DNA of 64,000 bases, taken from contig OW818658.1 in the NCBI GenBank assembly GCA_942492815.1, positions 6,820,001-6,884,000 of the forward strand. Reading direction: 5' to 3'. The position numbers and the translations under genes were made by a program. Positions 44,572 through 53,429 of this stretch are shown one piece after another. Numbering within the stretch: position 1 is the stretch's first letter; each line of letters starts with the position of its first letter. The stretch is from JAEUWI01 sp942492815. GTDB taxonomy: Bacteria; Hydrogenedentota; Hydrogenedentia; Hydrogenedentales; JAEUWI01. The notes under the pieces are model-generated. The model made no database searches and was not told the origin of the DNA. It saw only the letters and a list, made by a program, of their open reading frames with translations.

Positions 44572-45300
44572 TTACAACGTGTCGGGGTCGATCTCAAAGG
44601 TGAAGCTTTGCTCGCCCTGGGGATTGCAGCGCACGAGCCACTCGCCCTTGGGGGAGACGACACCGCTCAGCGAATTGATGGGGCCGTTCAGGCTGGCCGC
44701 GTTCACCGTGATGATGTGCCGTGCGCTTTCCCGTGCGCGCAATTTCAGGTTGGCCGTGTGAAACTCGGTGTAGAAGGGGTCGCATCCGGAATTGACGCTG
44801 TGGAAAATGATCTGGGCGCCCTTCTGTCGCAACTGGTGAGAGAGGCGATGATCAGGGTAGGTCCCCATGCCGGGCGTGACCCAGAGGTCATTGCAGATGA
44901 GGCAGCCGAAGTCCAGGTCGCGATAATTGAAGACCCGGAGTTCCTCGCCGGGGCGGCACCAGGTCCGATCCTTCTCCGTGGGGATCAGTTTTTCCTGCGT
45001 GCCGAGGAGATTGCCCTGATCCGTGTAAATGCGCGACTGGATGTAGGTGTGACCGTCGGCGCGCGCGCCCGTGCCGATGATGGCGGTCACGTAAGACTGG
45101 CGGCATGCCGTGGCGATCTGCTGCCAGGCTTCCAAGGTCTTTGAGTCGCTGAAGTCATTGTTGTAGCCGGTGAGGCTCATTTCTGGAAAGAGAAGGATAT
45201 CGCAGTCACTGCTCTTGATGTGCTCCAGTATTTTGGGCAGATTGTCTCCTTTGGTCGCGCCCACCGCCATCTGAATTCCCGTAACCCGAATAATTGCCAT
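44572..45300 (-). CDS. Carbon-nitrogen hydrolase (nitrilase superfamily)
   Basis: The 242-residue protein has the Glu-Lys-Cys catalytic set of nitrilase-superfamily amidases: E40 in LLFPEMSLTGY, K104 in EKLIPTEKD and C136 in GCLICNDLW. It hydrolyses or condenses a C-N bond of an unknown small amide. It is somewhat shorter than typical members (260-280). GGAGG precedes ATG 45300. It is divergent from the two-component operon at 45448, with a 147-bp gap. Confidence 0.9.
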   Translation of the reverse strand: MAIIRVTGIQMAVGATKGDNLPKILEHIKSSDCDILLFPEMSLTGYNNDFSDSKTLEAWQQIATACRQSYVTAIIGTGARADGHTYIQSRIYTDQGNLLGTQEKLIPTEKDRTWCRPGEELRVFNYRDLDFGCLICNDLWVTPGMGTYPDHRLSHQLRQKGAQIIFHSVNSGCDPFYTEFHTANLKLRARESARHIITVNAASLNGPINSLSGVVSPKGEWLVRCNPQGEQSFTFEIDPDTL

Positions 45301-45447
45301 TTGCCCATCCTCCTGTTACTGCACAATTGACCCACTGCCCCCGGCAACGCGCCCAAGGCGTTTCAGGTCGAAGCTCATTCGATACTAACATACATTCACC
45401 GGTTTGGTCATGGCAATTCGGCGGGGAGGGGGTGCTATACTCTCGCC

Positions 45448-46119
45448 ATGAAGATTCTCCTGGTGGAAGACGAAAAGCAGATTGCCGATTTCGCGAAGAA
45501 GGGCCTGACCGAGCAGGGCTTTCTTGTGGAGCATTGCGGCCACGGCGACGAAGCCCTGGGGCTCATGCTTTCCCAGCCCTACGACGCCGTGGTGCTGGAT
45601 ATCATGCTGCCGGGCCGCGATGGCCTGAGTATTTTGAAGCAATTCCGGAAAAAGGGCCATAGCACCCCTGTAATCCTGTTGACGGCCCGTTCCGAGCTGG
45701 ACGAGCGCATCGAGGGCCTGAATACGGGTGCCGACGATTATCTGACCAAGCCCTTTTACGTGGAGGAGCTGGCGGCGCGGCTGCACGCGGTGCGCCGGCG
45801 CACGTCGGACGAAGGCGTGAGCCTGCTCCGGTCGGGTGAAGTGTCGATCAACCTGATCACGCGCGAAGTAAAGTCCGCCGGCGTGGTGGTCAAGCTCACC
45901 GCCCGCGAATTCAGCCTGCTGGAATACCTCATGCGCAGCCCCGGGCGGGTGTACACGCGCACCCAGATGATAGAGCACGTCTGGGGCTACGATTTTGATC
46001 CCAACACGAATCTCGTGGACGTGCATATCCAGCGTCTCCGGAAGAAGCTCGGCGGGGATGGCGCCTTCATTGAGACCATTCGCGGCGTGGGCTATCGGGT
46101 GCGGAAGGAAGGGGAATGA
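45448..46119 (+). CDS. OmpR/PhoB family response regulator
   Basis: The 223-residue protein has a receiver domain (acidic D8, phospho-acceptor D51 in VVLDIMLPG, K101-type FYVEELAAR region) and a C-terminal winged helix (LTAREFSLLEYLMRSPGR, YDFDPNTNLVDVHIQRLR, IRGVGYRVR). It binds DNA when phosphorylated by the adjacent kinase. Its stop overlaps the kinase start by 4 bp (ATGA). It most resembles the CusR/PcoR-type metal-response subgroup, but target genes are unknown. Confidence 0.94.
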   Translation: MKILLVEDEKQIADFAKKGLTEQGFLVEHCGHGDEALGLMLSQPYDAVVLDIMLPGRDGLSILKQFRKKGHSTPVILLTARSELDERIEGLNTGADDYLTKPFYVEELAARLHAVRRRTSDEGVSLLRSGEVSINLITREVKSAGVVVKLTAREFSLLEYLMRSPGRVYTRTQMIEHVWGYDFDPNTNLVDVHIQRLRKKLGGDGAFIETIRGVGYRVRKEGE

Positions 46120-47792
46120 AGCTGGCCTTCGCGCCCCGGTCCTTCCGGATGCGCATCATGCTCCTTTCCGTTTCCATTTCCGCCACCATCTTTCTCGGAT
46201 TCGGTTGGCGGACCTGGCACCTGTTGCACAGCCTCACGGGCCTGGAGCGGCTCGATGGCGAGATGAAAGCCCTGGCCCGCAATCAGCTTGCCTCGCCCCG
46301 TCGTGATGGCGGCTGGGATGCCTTTGAAGATTCACTCCAGTACCTGTCCGAGCTGGACCCCTCCCGCGCCTTTGCATTTGTGGTTGCCGGGCGCGATGGA
46401 ACCGAACGGCGCCGCAGTGCGACTTGGCCCGCAGCCTTGGCCTCCGGCGATATACTCGGCGCCGTGCCGCTCGACGCGATTCCGCCGATGGATCCCGAAT
46501 TCTTCCGCTCCCCTGATTTCAGGGGGCCTCCAGGCCCCTTTGACGGCCCGCCCGGCGTCAATCCCTTCGGACCGCCGAATGGCCCGCCGGAGTACATGCG
46601 ACAAGATCGCCCGAACCCGGGCATTCCGGGCGGGGATCCGGGGAGCCTTGGACCGGGATTTGGCCGGGGAGACAACTTTCAGCGGGGTTCAGGACCCCGA
46701 CAGGGCCAAGGTCCCCGATCAGGGCCTGACGAGCGATTTCCCGTCGTCGAGCTGCTTTTCGCTACCCACACCATCGGCGGGCAATCCTGGCGCGTCGCCG
46801 TGCTTGCTTCCCCCCGGGATGTTCTGGTCATCGCGGCCGATCTCGAGCCCTTCTTCGCCGAGACAGGTGCCCTCCGTGATACCTTCCTGGCCATCTTTGC
46901 GCTGGCGATGGTGGCGATTGGCGCGGGGGGCTGGTTTCTTGCCCAGCGCGCCCTGAAGCCGGTCAATGCGCTCATTGCGGCGGCGGAATCCATCACCGCG
47001 CAGGAGCTGGAGCGCCGTCTGCCGGAGCAGGGTTCTTCGGAGGAATTTGACCGGCTGAATCGGGTGTTCAACCGCATGCTGGAGCGGCTGGACCGCAGCT
47101 TCAAGCAGGCCACACGCTTCAGTGCCGATGCGGCCCACGAACTGAAGACGCCGCTGACCATTCTCCAGGGCCAGCTCAACCAGGCCCTGCAGGAGGCCCC
47201 GCCCGGGTCGCCGCTGCAGCAGAAGCTGGGCCAGTTGCTGGAGGAAGTGCAGCGCCTCACCGTGATCATCCGGCGGCTCCTGCTCCTTTCTCTGGCCGAT
47301 GCGGGCAGGCTCAAGATCACCCTGGCCCCCCTCGCGCTGGACACTTTTCTGGAGTCAATTATTGAAGACGTGGAGATCCTTGCGCCCGAGCTGGAGGTGA
47401 AGAGTGAACTGAGTCCGGGAATCGTGGTGGAAGCCGACGCGGCCCTGTTGCAGCAGGCGGTTCAAAATCTGGTGAACAACGCGATCAAGTACAACGTGCC
47501 CGATGGCAAGATTCAGTTCGGTCTGTTTCGTCAGGACGGCAGCGTTCGCCTTACCGTCGCCAATACGAGCCGGGGCATTGCCGAAGAAGATAGGAAGCGG
47601 GTATTCCACCGCTTTTATCGCGGCGACCCCGCCCACTCGCGCGAGGTGGACGGTCTGGGCCTGGGCCTGAGTCTGGCCCGGGAAATTGTCCGGTCGCACC
47701 ACGGTAAGCTGTGGCTTGCGGAGGCCCCCGAGGGATGGGTTCTCTTTGTGCTTGAGCTGCCCGAAGGGGGGCGTAGCCGGGCGGCCCGTTAG
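46116..47792 (+). CDS. Sensor histidine kinase with Pro/Gly-rich sensor loop
   Basis: The 558-residue membrane kinase has TM1 at about 12-31 and TM2 at about 256-276, HAMP, HisKA with H341 in ADAAHELKTPLT, N-box around N455 (LVNNAIKYN) and G-box DGLGLGLSLAREI. It phosphorylates the upstream regulator. The extracytoplasmic region is unusual: about residues 123-205 are dominated by Pro, Gly, Arg and Asp (FRGPPGPFDGPP, FGPPNGPPEY), a disordered insert whose composition recalls the secreted protein at 56052. The gene converges with, and overlaps by 4 bp, the PfkB gene on the other strand. Confidence 0.93.
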   Translation: MKLAFAPRSFRMRIMLLSVSISATIFLGFGWRTWHLLHSLTGLERLDGEMKALARNQLASPRRDGGWDAFEDSLQYLSELDPSRAFAFVVAGRDGTERRRSATWPAALASGDILGAVPLDAIPPMDPEFFRSPDFRGPPGPFDGPPGVNPFGPPNGPPEYMRQDRPNPGIPGGDPGSLGPGFGRGDNFQRGSGPRQGQGPRSGPDERFPVVELLFATHTIGGQSWRVAVLASPRDVLVIAADLEPFFAETGALRDTFLAIFALAMVAIGAGGWFLAQRALKPVNALIAAAESITAQELERRLPEQGSSEEFDRLNRVFNRMLERLDRSFKQATRFSADAAHELKTPLTILQGQLNQALQEAPPGSPLQQKLGQLLEEVQRLTVIIRRLLLLSLADAGRLKITLAPLALDTFLESIIEDVEILAPELEVKSELSPGIVVEADAALLQQAVQNLVNNAIKYNVPDGKIQFGLFRQDGSVRLTVANTSRGIAEEDRKRVFHRFYRGDPAHSREVDGLGLGLSLAREIVRSHHGKLWLAEAPEGWVLFVLELPEGGRSRAAR

Positions 47793-48685
47793 AATGCGAT
47801 CAGGGCGTGGGGCGGGTGGGGTGTCATGGCGCCGGGCACGGTGCACACATGGCTCGCCAGTCGATTAGCCTGTTCGCTGATATCTGAAAGGGGCCACTCA
47901 TGGAGTAGCCCCATGACCAGTGCCGCCGTAAAGGCATCGCTGGCACCCAGGGTGTTTTCCATCAACTCCACCCGGTGGCCATGATGCACGTCGAGCTGGC
48001 CGGGGGTCATGAGGACACTGCCCCGCGCCCCGCGGGTCAATGCGACGGCACTGAGGGCGAACTTGTCCATCAAGACTTCCATGCGCTCTTTGGTGGAGCC
48101 GCCGATGTTCAGCAGGCCGGAAATGACAGGCAGTTCATCCTCGTTCAACTTCAACACTTCCGTGTGCTCAAGGAGGTCCTGGATCAAATCGCGGGAGTAG
48201 AACTGGTGCCGGAGGTTCACGTCGAAGACCCGGAGGCAACCGGGCATGGCGCTTTCGAGAAACTGCTGGATGCAGTCCCGGCTGTGGGAGCTTCGCGAGG
48301 CCAGCGTGCCGAAGCAGATCGCATCGGCCTTGCCCGCGAGTTTGGCGCATTCGGGCCGGAACGGGAGATAGTCCCATGCCGCCAAATCGGGAACTACGTA
48401 GCTCGGGCTGCCGTGGCTGTCCAGGGTGACTTGAACTTCGGCGGTCGGCCGCGCGGGATCGAGGTGGATGACGCCGATGGGAAGCCCGGCATCGGACATG
48501 GCCTCAAGGAGTTCCTGTCCGGCTATATCCTGCCCCACGCTGGAAGCGATTACCCCCTTTGCGCCCAGGGCCTGCGCATGATAGACCACGTTGGCGGGTG
48601 CGCCGCCCAGTTGTCGTTCTCCCGACAGCACATTCCACTGAACTTCTCCCGCACCGATGACTACAAAAGGCTGTGACTCTTCCAT
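47789..48685 (-). CDS. PfkB family carbohydrate kinase
   Basis: This 298-residue ribokinase/fructokinase-like enzyme phosphorylates a sugar with ATP. PfkB features are LGGAPANVVYHAQALGAK (about 26-43), FDVNLRHQFYS, LKLNEDELP and the C-terminal NTLGASDAFTAALVMG. The last motif departs from the usual DTTGAGDAF, with N for D and S for the second G, though the catalytic Asp is kept. The chosen start ATG 48685 begins the first beta strand; upstream codons to 48796 look non-coding. It lies downstream of the sulfatase and ABC genes, so its substrate may be the imported sugar. Confidence 0.88.
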   Translation of the reverse strand: MEESQPFVVIGAGEVQWNVLSGERQLGGAPANVVYHAQALGAKGVIASSVGQDIAGQELLEAMSDAGLPIGVIHLDPARPTAEVQVTLDSHGSPSYVVPDLAAWDYLPFRPECAKLAGKADAICFGTLASRSSHSRDCIQQFLESAMPGCLRVFDVNLRHQFYSRDLIQDLLEHTEVLKLNEDELPVISGLLNIGGSTKERMEVLMDKFALSAVALTRGARGSVLMTPGQLDVHHGHRVELMENTLGASDAFTAALVMGLLHEWPLSDISEQANRLASHVCTVPGAMTPHPPHALIAF

Positions 48686-48931
48686 CTCTCCAACCCCTGG
48701 CCGATCGCTCTCGACTCCTGATTTGTTTCGTATGGTTGCCAGCGGGCCCGCGTCGCACACGTGCCGACCTTTTTTGGATGTCTCTCGCCAGATCATCCAG
48801 CGCGCAGTAGGGTACCTTTTTCAGCCGATAATTGCAATGGCAAATTGGGGCACTGCTTTTATGGAACACTAACCAAAATGGACGCAAATTCCGAGGGCGG
48901 TGACGTTCGATGCGGCGAGAGGTATCGGCCG

Positions 48932-50512
48932 CTAAACGCCCTCGCTGTCCGGAACCGCATACTGTTCGCGCAGCCCCGCCAGATTGTCCCGGAGTACTTC
49001 GATGACCGGGGCATACTCTGGATTGCCGTACTGGTTTTTCATCTCAGCGGGGTCATGCTGCAGGTCGTAGAATTCCCATTCGTCCAGCGTGTGAAACCGG
49101 ATGAGCTTGAAGCGATCCGTGCGCACGCCATAGTGGCGGTAGACGTTGTGGACCTTGCCCTCACCTTCGTAGTAGTGGTAGTAAATCCCATTGCGCCAAT
49201 GCGCGGGCTGGCCGCCACCCATGAAGGTGGCCAGGCTGGCCCCTTGCATGTCGCCGGGCTCCGGCGTTCCGGTGAGCTCCAGAAAAGTCTGGGCCATATC
49301 CAGGTTCTGTACCATGGCCTCGCAGGTCGAGCCCGGCGCTATGCCCGGCCCCATGGCGACGAGAGGCGTTCGGAGAGACTCTTCATACATGAAGCGCTTG
49401 TCGAACCAGCCATGCTCCCCAAGGTAGAAGCTCTGGTCCGATGAGTAGAATACGATCGTGTTCTTGTCCAGGCCCTTCTCCTTGAGATAGTCCAGCACGC
49501 GGCCCACGTTGTCATCCACCGCGCGCACGCAGCGCAGATAGTCTTTCATGTAGCGCTGATATTTCCAGCGCACGAGATCCTTGCCCGTGAGATTGGCTTC
49601 GAGGAAGGCCTTGTTTTTCGGGCCATAGGCCGCATCCCAGGCCGCGCGCTGTTCTGGATTCATCCGCCCGATGGCGTTGTTCCAGCGGCCCTTCAGTTTG
49701 GGATCGGTTTCCGCGTTCTCAGGCCAGACCTTCAAGTCCGAATCGAGGGTCATGGTCTTCTCGATGGACATATCCTGAAGCTTCGCGGCGGAGCCCCGGT
49801 CTTCATAGTCGTCGAAGAGGTTGTCCGGCTCGGGGAACTCCACGTCTTCAAAAAGGGTGAGATACTTCGGGCCGGGTTCCCACTCGCGGTGGGGGGCTTT
49901 GTGCTGGATCATCAGCATGAAGGGCTTCGCCGGATCGCGACCCTCCTCCAGCCAGCGGAGGGACATGTCCGTGGTGATATCCGTGACGTAGCCCGGCTCC
50001 TGGATCTTTCCCGATGGCGTGATGAAGTCGGGATTGTAATAATGGCCCTGGCCGGGGAGGACTTCCCAGTCGTCGAAGCCGGTGGGTTCGGAAACCAGGT
50101 GCCACTTGCCGAAGAGTGCGGTCTGGTATCCGTTCTGCTGGAGCAATTTCGGAAAGGTCTGCTGGCTCCCATCGAAGGTGCTGCTGTTGTCACGGAAGCC
50201 ATTGAGGTGGCTGTGCTTCCCCGTCAAAATCACCGCGCGGCACGGACCGCAGATCGAGTTCGTCACGAAACTGTTGTTGAAGCGCATGCCGCCTTGGACG
50301 ATGCGGTCGATATTCGGCGTGGGTGCGATTTCCGCCAGCCGCCCGCCATAAGCACTCACCGCCGCCTGAGCGTGGTCGTCGCTGTAGATCCAGACGATGT
50401 TGGGGCGTTGCGTTGCGGTGTCCTGGGCGCGGGCCTGAGAAAGCCCCGCAAGGGCAAGCGTGCCCAGGGCGGTCTGGCGGAGGAAGGCGCGGCGGTTGTG
50501 GGTTCGATCCAT
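48932..50512 (-). CDS. Secreted sulfatase (Tat-exported)
   Basis: The 526-residue type I sulfatase has an N-terminal twin-arginine signal RRAFLRQTALG (7-17), metal-binding D45-D46 in IYSDDHA, and signature C-x-P-x-R as C88-G-P-C-R (formylglycine from C88), followed by LTGKHSHLNGF. C-terminal blocks such as SDQSFYLGEHGWFDKRFMYE are typical of N-sulfoglucosamine/arylsulfatase-like enzymes. It probably removes sulfate from a sulfated glycan in the periplasm. It needs a formylglycine-generating enzyme not found in this window. It sits with sugar ABC-transport and kinase genes in one orientation, suggesting sulfated-sugar catabolism. Confidence 0.92.
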   Translation of the reverse strand: MDRTHNRRAFLRQTALGTLALAGLSQARAQDTATQRPNIVWIYSDDHAQAAVSAYGGRLAEIAPTPNIDRIVQGGMRFNNSFVTNSICGPCRAVILTGKHSHLNGFRDNSSTFDGSQQTFPKLLQQNGYQTALFGKWHLVSEPTGFDDWEVLPGQGHYYNPDFITPSGKIQEPGYVTDITTDMSLRWLEEGRDPAKPFMLMIQHKAPHREWEPGPKYLTLFEDVEFPEPDNLFDDYEDRGSAAKLQDMSIEKTMTLDSDLKVWPENAETDPKLKGRWNNAIGRMNPEQRAAWDAAYGPKNKAFLEANLTGKDLVRWKYQRYMKDYLRCVRAVDDNVGRVLDYLKEKGLDKNTIVFYSSDQSFYLGEHGWFDKRFMYEESLRTPLVAMGPGIAPGSTCEAMVQNLDMAQTFLELTGTPEPGDMQGASLATFMGGGQPAHWRNGIYYHYYEGEGKVHNVYRHYGVRTDRFKLIRFHTLDEWEFYDLQHDPAEMKNQYGNPEYAPVIEVLRDNLAGLREQYAVPDSEGV

Positions 50513-50558
50513 GGTGACGGGTCTCCCTGGGTTCTGAACGGGCTGTGGCCAGCAGGAC

Positions 50559-50702
50559 TATGGGTCATATGGGTCATATGGGTCATATGGGTCATATGGG
50601 TCTTATGGGTCTTATGGGTCTTATGGGTCTTATGGGTCTTGTGGGTCTAGGGCGATTTTTTTCATAGGACCCATACGACCTATAGGACCCATAAGACCCA
50701 TT
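50559..50702. repeat. Ten-copy nonamer array with inverted partner
   Basis: Four TATGGGTCA units (50559-50594), five TATGGGTCT (50595-50639) and one variant (50640-50648) face several reverse-complement units (ATAGGACCCATA, CCCATAAGACCCATT; 50664-50702). Together they could form a long hairpin between the permease and sulfatase genes. No gene lies here. Confidence 0.88.
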
Positions 50703-50708
50703 GTTTTC

Positions 50709-51680
50709 CTAAATCGCGACTCTCGCCCGCTTCTTGGCCATAAATCGCTTAAAAATTTCGTCCGCTATCACGCCCATCAGGAGCACCGCGCCGATGATGG
50801 CGAATTCGAGTTCGGAGGGAAATCCAAGAATCGTGATGGCGTTCTGAAGCACGCGGAGCACGGCGGTGCCGATGATCACACCGAGGATCGCCCCTTCGCC
50901 GCCGCGGAGGCTGAAGCCACCGAGTACGGCGGCGGCGATGGCGTACAGCTCGTAGAACTCGCCCATGCCGGCGGGCTGCACGGTGTTCAGATCGAGGGCG
51001 AAGACAATGCCGCTGAAGCCCGCGCAGAGGGAGCAGGCGATGTAGGCGCAAATCGTCACGCGGGCCGTGTTGATGCCGCTGTAGCGCGCGGCTTCCTCGT
51101 TGCGGCCGAGGGCAAAGAGGTAGCGTCCATAGATCGTGTATTGAAGCAGGAAGCCCGCGATCAGCGCGACGAGAATCATGTTGATAAAAGGCACGGGGAG
51201 GGAGAAACTGTCGGTGAGGGGGAGTGCGCCGCCGGAGAGGAAACGCAGACCCTTGAAGTCGGAGCCAAAGCCCACGCTCTGATCGCCGGTCATGTAGCGC
51301 GCGATACCCCGGCAGAAGAGAAGACTGCACAGGGTCACGACAAATGGCTGAAGCTTCACCTTGGTGATCAGGAGTCCGTGGATCAGGCCGATGCCGGCGG
51401 AACCGATGAGGATCAGGGGGATCACGATCCAGGGGGAGAGCCCTTTGGTCGTCAGCAGAAAGGCCAGGAGCGAACCGGAGAGGCCGACGACGGAGCCGAT
51501 GGATAGATCGATGCCGCCCGTTACGATAACAAGGGACACGCCCACGCCGATGATGCCGAAGAGGCCGATCCAGCGGAAGGTGTTCTGCATGTTGTAGGCG
51601 GACAGAAAGTTGGGGCTGTTGGCCGCCGTGAAGAGGCAGATGACAATCAACAGGACCAGGATGCCCAGTGTTTTTTTCAT
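50709..51680 (-). CDS. Sugar ABC transporter permease (RbsC family)
   Basis: The 323-residue polytopic protein has about 8-10 membrane segments and the RbsC-type motifs GVSLVIVTGGIDLSIGSVVGLSG and GLIHGLLITKVKLQPFVVTL. A conserved loop, IGRNEEAARYSGI-like (LGRNEEAARYSGINTARV), precedes the C-terminal GGFSLRGGEGAILGVIIGT. It forms the import channel with the ATPase at 51924 and binding protein at 54600. It is separated from the ATPase gene by a 243-bp repeat-containing gap. Confidence 0.93.
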   Translation of the reverse strand: MKKTLGILVLLIVICLFTAANSPNFLSAYNMQNTFRWIGLFGIIGVGVSLVIVTGGIDLSIGSVVGLSGSLLAFLLTTKGLSPWIVIPLILIGSAGIGLIHGLLITKVKLQPFVVTLCSLLFCRGIARYMTGDQSVGFGSDFKGLRFLSGGALPLTDSFSLPVPFINMILVALIAGFLLQYTIYGRYLFALGRNEEAARYSGINTARVTICAYIACSLCAGFSGIVFALDLNTVQPAGMGEFYELYAIAAAVLGGFSLRGGEGAILGVIIGTAVLRVLQNAITILGFPSELEFAIIGAVLLMGVIADEIFKRFMAKKRARVAI

Positions 51681-51746
51681 GTGTACTCCGGAATCGTAAT
51701 ATGCTCGTTATTTATGCGCGCCATGAGCCGCAACCAGGATTATGAA

Positions 51747-51871
51747 CCACGGAGCCCACGGAGGCACGGAGAAGAAAGAGCTTCCGAGGCACCAGTAATC
51801 GGAAGAAAGATGTCTTTGTCTTCGTGCGTCTCTCTCATTGTAAACTCTCCGTGCCTCCGTGTTCTCCGTGG
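51747..51871. repeat. Inverted repeat of CACGGAG units
   Basis: CCACGGAG and CCCACGGAGGCACGGAGA (51747-51772) face TCTCCGTGCCTCCGTG and CTCCGTGG (51846-51871); 26-bp arms are nearly perfect with 73 bp between. It lies in the gap between the ATPase and permease genes, where a hairpin could separate their expression. Confidence 0.85.
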
Positions 51872-51923
51872 TCAGAATTTCTTCTTCTGACCCCCGAAAT
51901 GTGCGGAATCTCACGGGACCGTA

Positions 51924-53429
51924 TCACGCGACTTTCGGGCTTCCCGTCGCCAGGTGCATCACGGCTTCTTCGTTCAACTCTCCGTGGGCGAGTTCGCCCG
52001 TCAATTGCCCTTCGTGCATGATGAGTGCGCGATCCGGCAGGTGTAGGATTTCTTCCATCTCGCTCGATACAAAAATAATCGCCACACCCTCTTCGGCGAG
52101 GCGCTCGATGAGCTGATATATCTCGCGCTTTGCGCCCACATCAATGCCCCGCGTCGGCTCGTCCAGCAGCAAGATACGGGGCTTCATGGCGAGCCACTTG
52201 CCCAGCACGACCTTCTGCTGGTTTCCTCCCGACAGCAACTGCACGATCTGCCGGTCATTTGGCGTCTTGATGCGCAGGGCCTCCACCATTTCGCGACTGA
52301 TCGCGCACTCCTTTGCACGATTCAGCAGACCCTTGCGCTGATCGCGCTTGAGACTGGCCAGACTGCAATTGGTCCGCACCGCCATCTCCAGGATGAGCCC
52401 CTGCTGCTTCCGATCCTCCGGCACCAGGGCAATGCCCTCGCGGATGGCGTCAATCGGACAGTTCAGTTGCACCGGCTTTCCGGCAACGCTCACCTGACCC
52501 GTCAGGGGCGGCGTGACACCGAAGAGGGTCTGGAGCAGCTCGGTGCGGCCCGCGCCCACGAGCCCGCCGATCCCCACGATCTCGCCTGCGCGAACCGAGA
52601 AGGACACGCGGCGCGCGGGATAGGCCGACGTCGCCAGATCGGAAACCCGCAGCACTTCCTCGCCCAGCGTCCGCGTCTTGTATTCCCGGTCGGTGGAGAA
52701 TTCCCGGCCCACCATGAGCTTGACCATGCGGTCGTGGCATATCTCTTTCCGAGCGAGGGCACCCGCATTCTTGCCATCGCGGAGCACTTCCACGCGGTCG
52801 GCGAGTTCCGTGACTTCGCCCAGGCGGTGGGAGATGTAGATAATGCTCGCGCCCTGCGCGCGGAGATCGCGGATGACCTTGTAGAGGTGATCCGTCTCGT
52901 GTTGCGATAGGCTCGAGGTGGGCTCGTCCATGATGAGGATGCGGCTTTGGACCGAGAGGGCCTTGGCAATCTCCACCATCTGCTGCTGGCCCACGGAGAG
53001 GCGGCTTACCAGCGTGCGCGGCGAGCAGTTCAGCCCCACGCGCCGGAGATAGTCCGCCGCACCCCGGTCAATCGCGGCGCGCTGCACCACGCCCCAGCGA
53101 TGGGGCTCTCGTCCGAGGAAAATATTGGAGCCCACATCCAAGTTATCCGCCAAGTTCAATTCCTGGTGAATCAGGGAAATGCCGAGCGCGGAGGCGTCCC
53201 GAATCGAGTCGATTTCCACCGCCTTGCCCTCCAGCAGGATCTCGCCCGAGTCCGGCCGCTGAATGCCCGCGAGGATCTTCATCAGCGTGCTCTTGCCCGC
53301 GCCGTTCTCGCCAATGACAGCAAGCACTTCGCCGGGGTAGAGGTCGAGAGAGACGCCGTCGAGGGCTCTGACGCCGGGGAATTGCTTGCTGAGATTCGCA
53401 ACGCGCAACAGGGGCTTGGTCTCTGTCAT
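51924..53429 (-). CDS. Sugar ABC transporter ATP-binding protein (RbsA/MglA family)
   Basis: The 501-residue protein has two fused ATPase domains. NBD1 has Walker A GENGAGKSTLMKIL, signature LSVGQQQMVEIAKAL and Walker B ILIMDEPTSSLS. NBD2 has a degenerate Walker A GLVGAGRTELLQ, signature LSGGNQQKVVLGKWLA and LLLDEPTRGIDVGAK. This two-domain layout is that of ribose/galactose importers. Its ATG overlaps the stop of the TPR membrane protein gene by 4 bp, so it is co-translated with it. Confidence 0.95.
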   Translation of the reverse strand: MTETKPLLRVANLSKQFPGVRALDGVSLDLYPGEVLAVIGENGAGKSTLMKILAGIQRPDSGEILLEGKAVEIDSIRDASALGISLIHQELNLADNLDVGSNIFLGREPHRWGVVQRAAIDRGAADYLRRVGLNCSPRTLVSRLSVGQQQMVEIAKALSVQSRILIMDEPTSSLSQHETDHLYKVIRDLRAQGASIIYISHRLGEVTELADRVEVLRDGKNAGALARKEICHDRMVKLMVGREFSTDREYKTRTLGEEVLRVSDLATSAYPARRVSFSVRAGEIVGIGGLVGAGRTELLQTLFGVTPPLTGQVSVAGKPVQLNCPIDAIREGIALVPEDRKQQGLILEMAVRTNCSLASLKRDQRKGLLNRAKECAISREMVEALRIKTPNDRQIVQLLSGGNQQKVVLGKWLAMKPRILLLDEPTRGIDVGAKREIYQLIERLAEEGVAIIFVSSEMEEILHLPDRALIMHEGQLTGELAHGELNEEAVMHLATGSPKVA

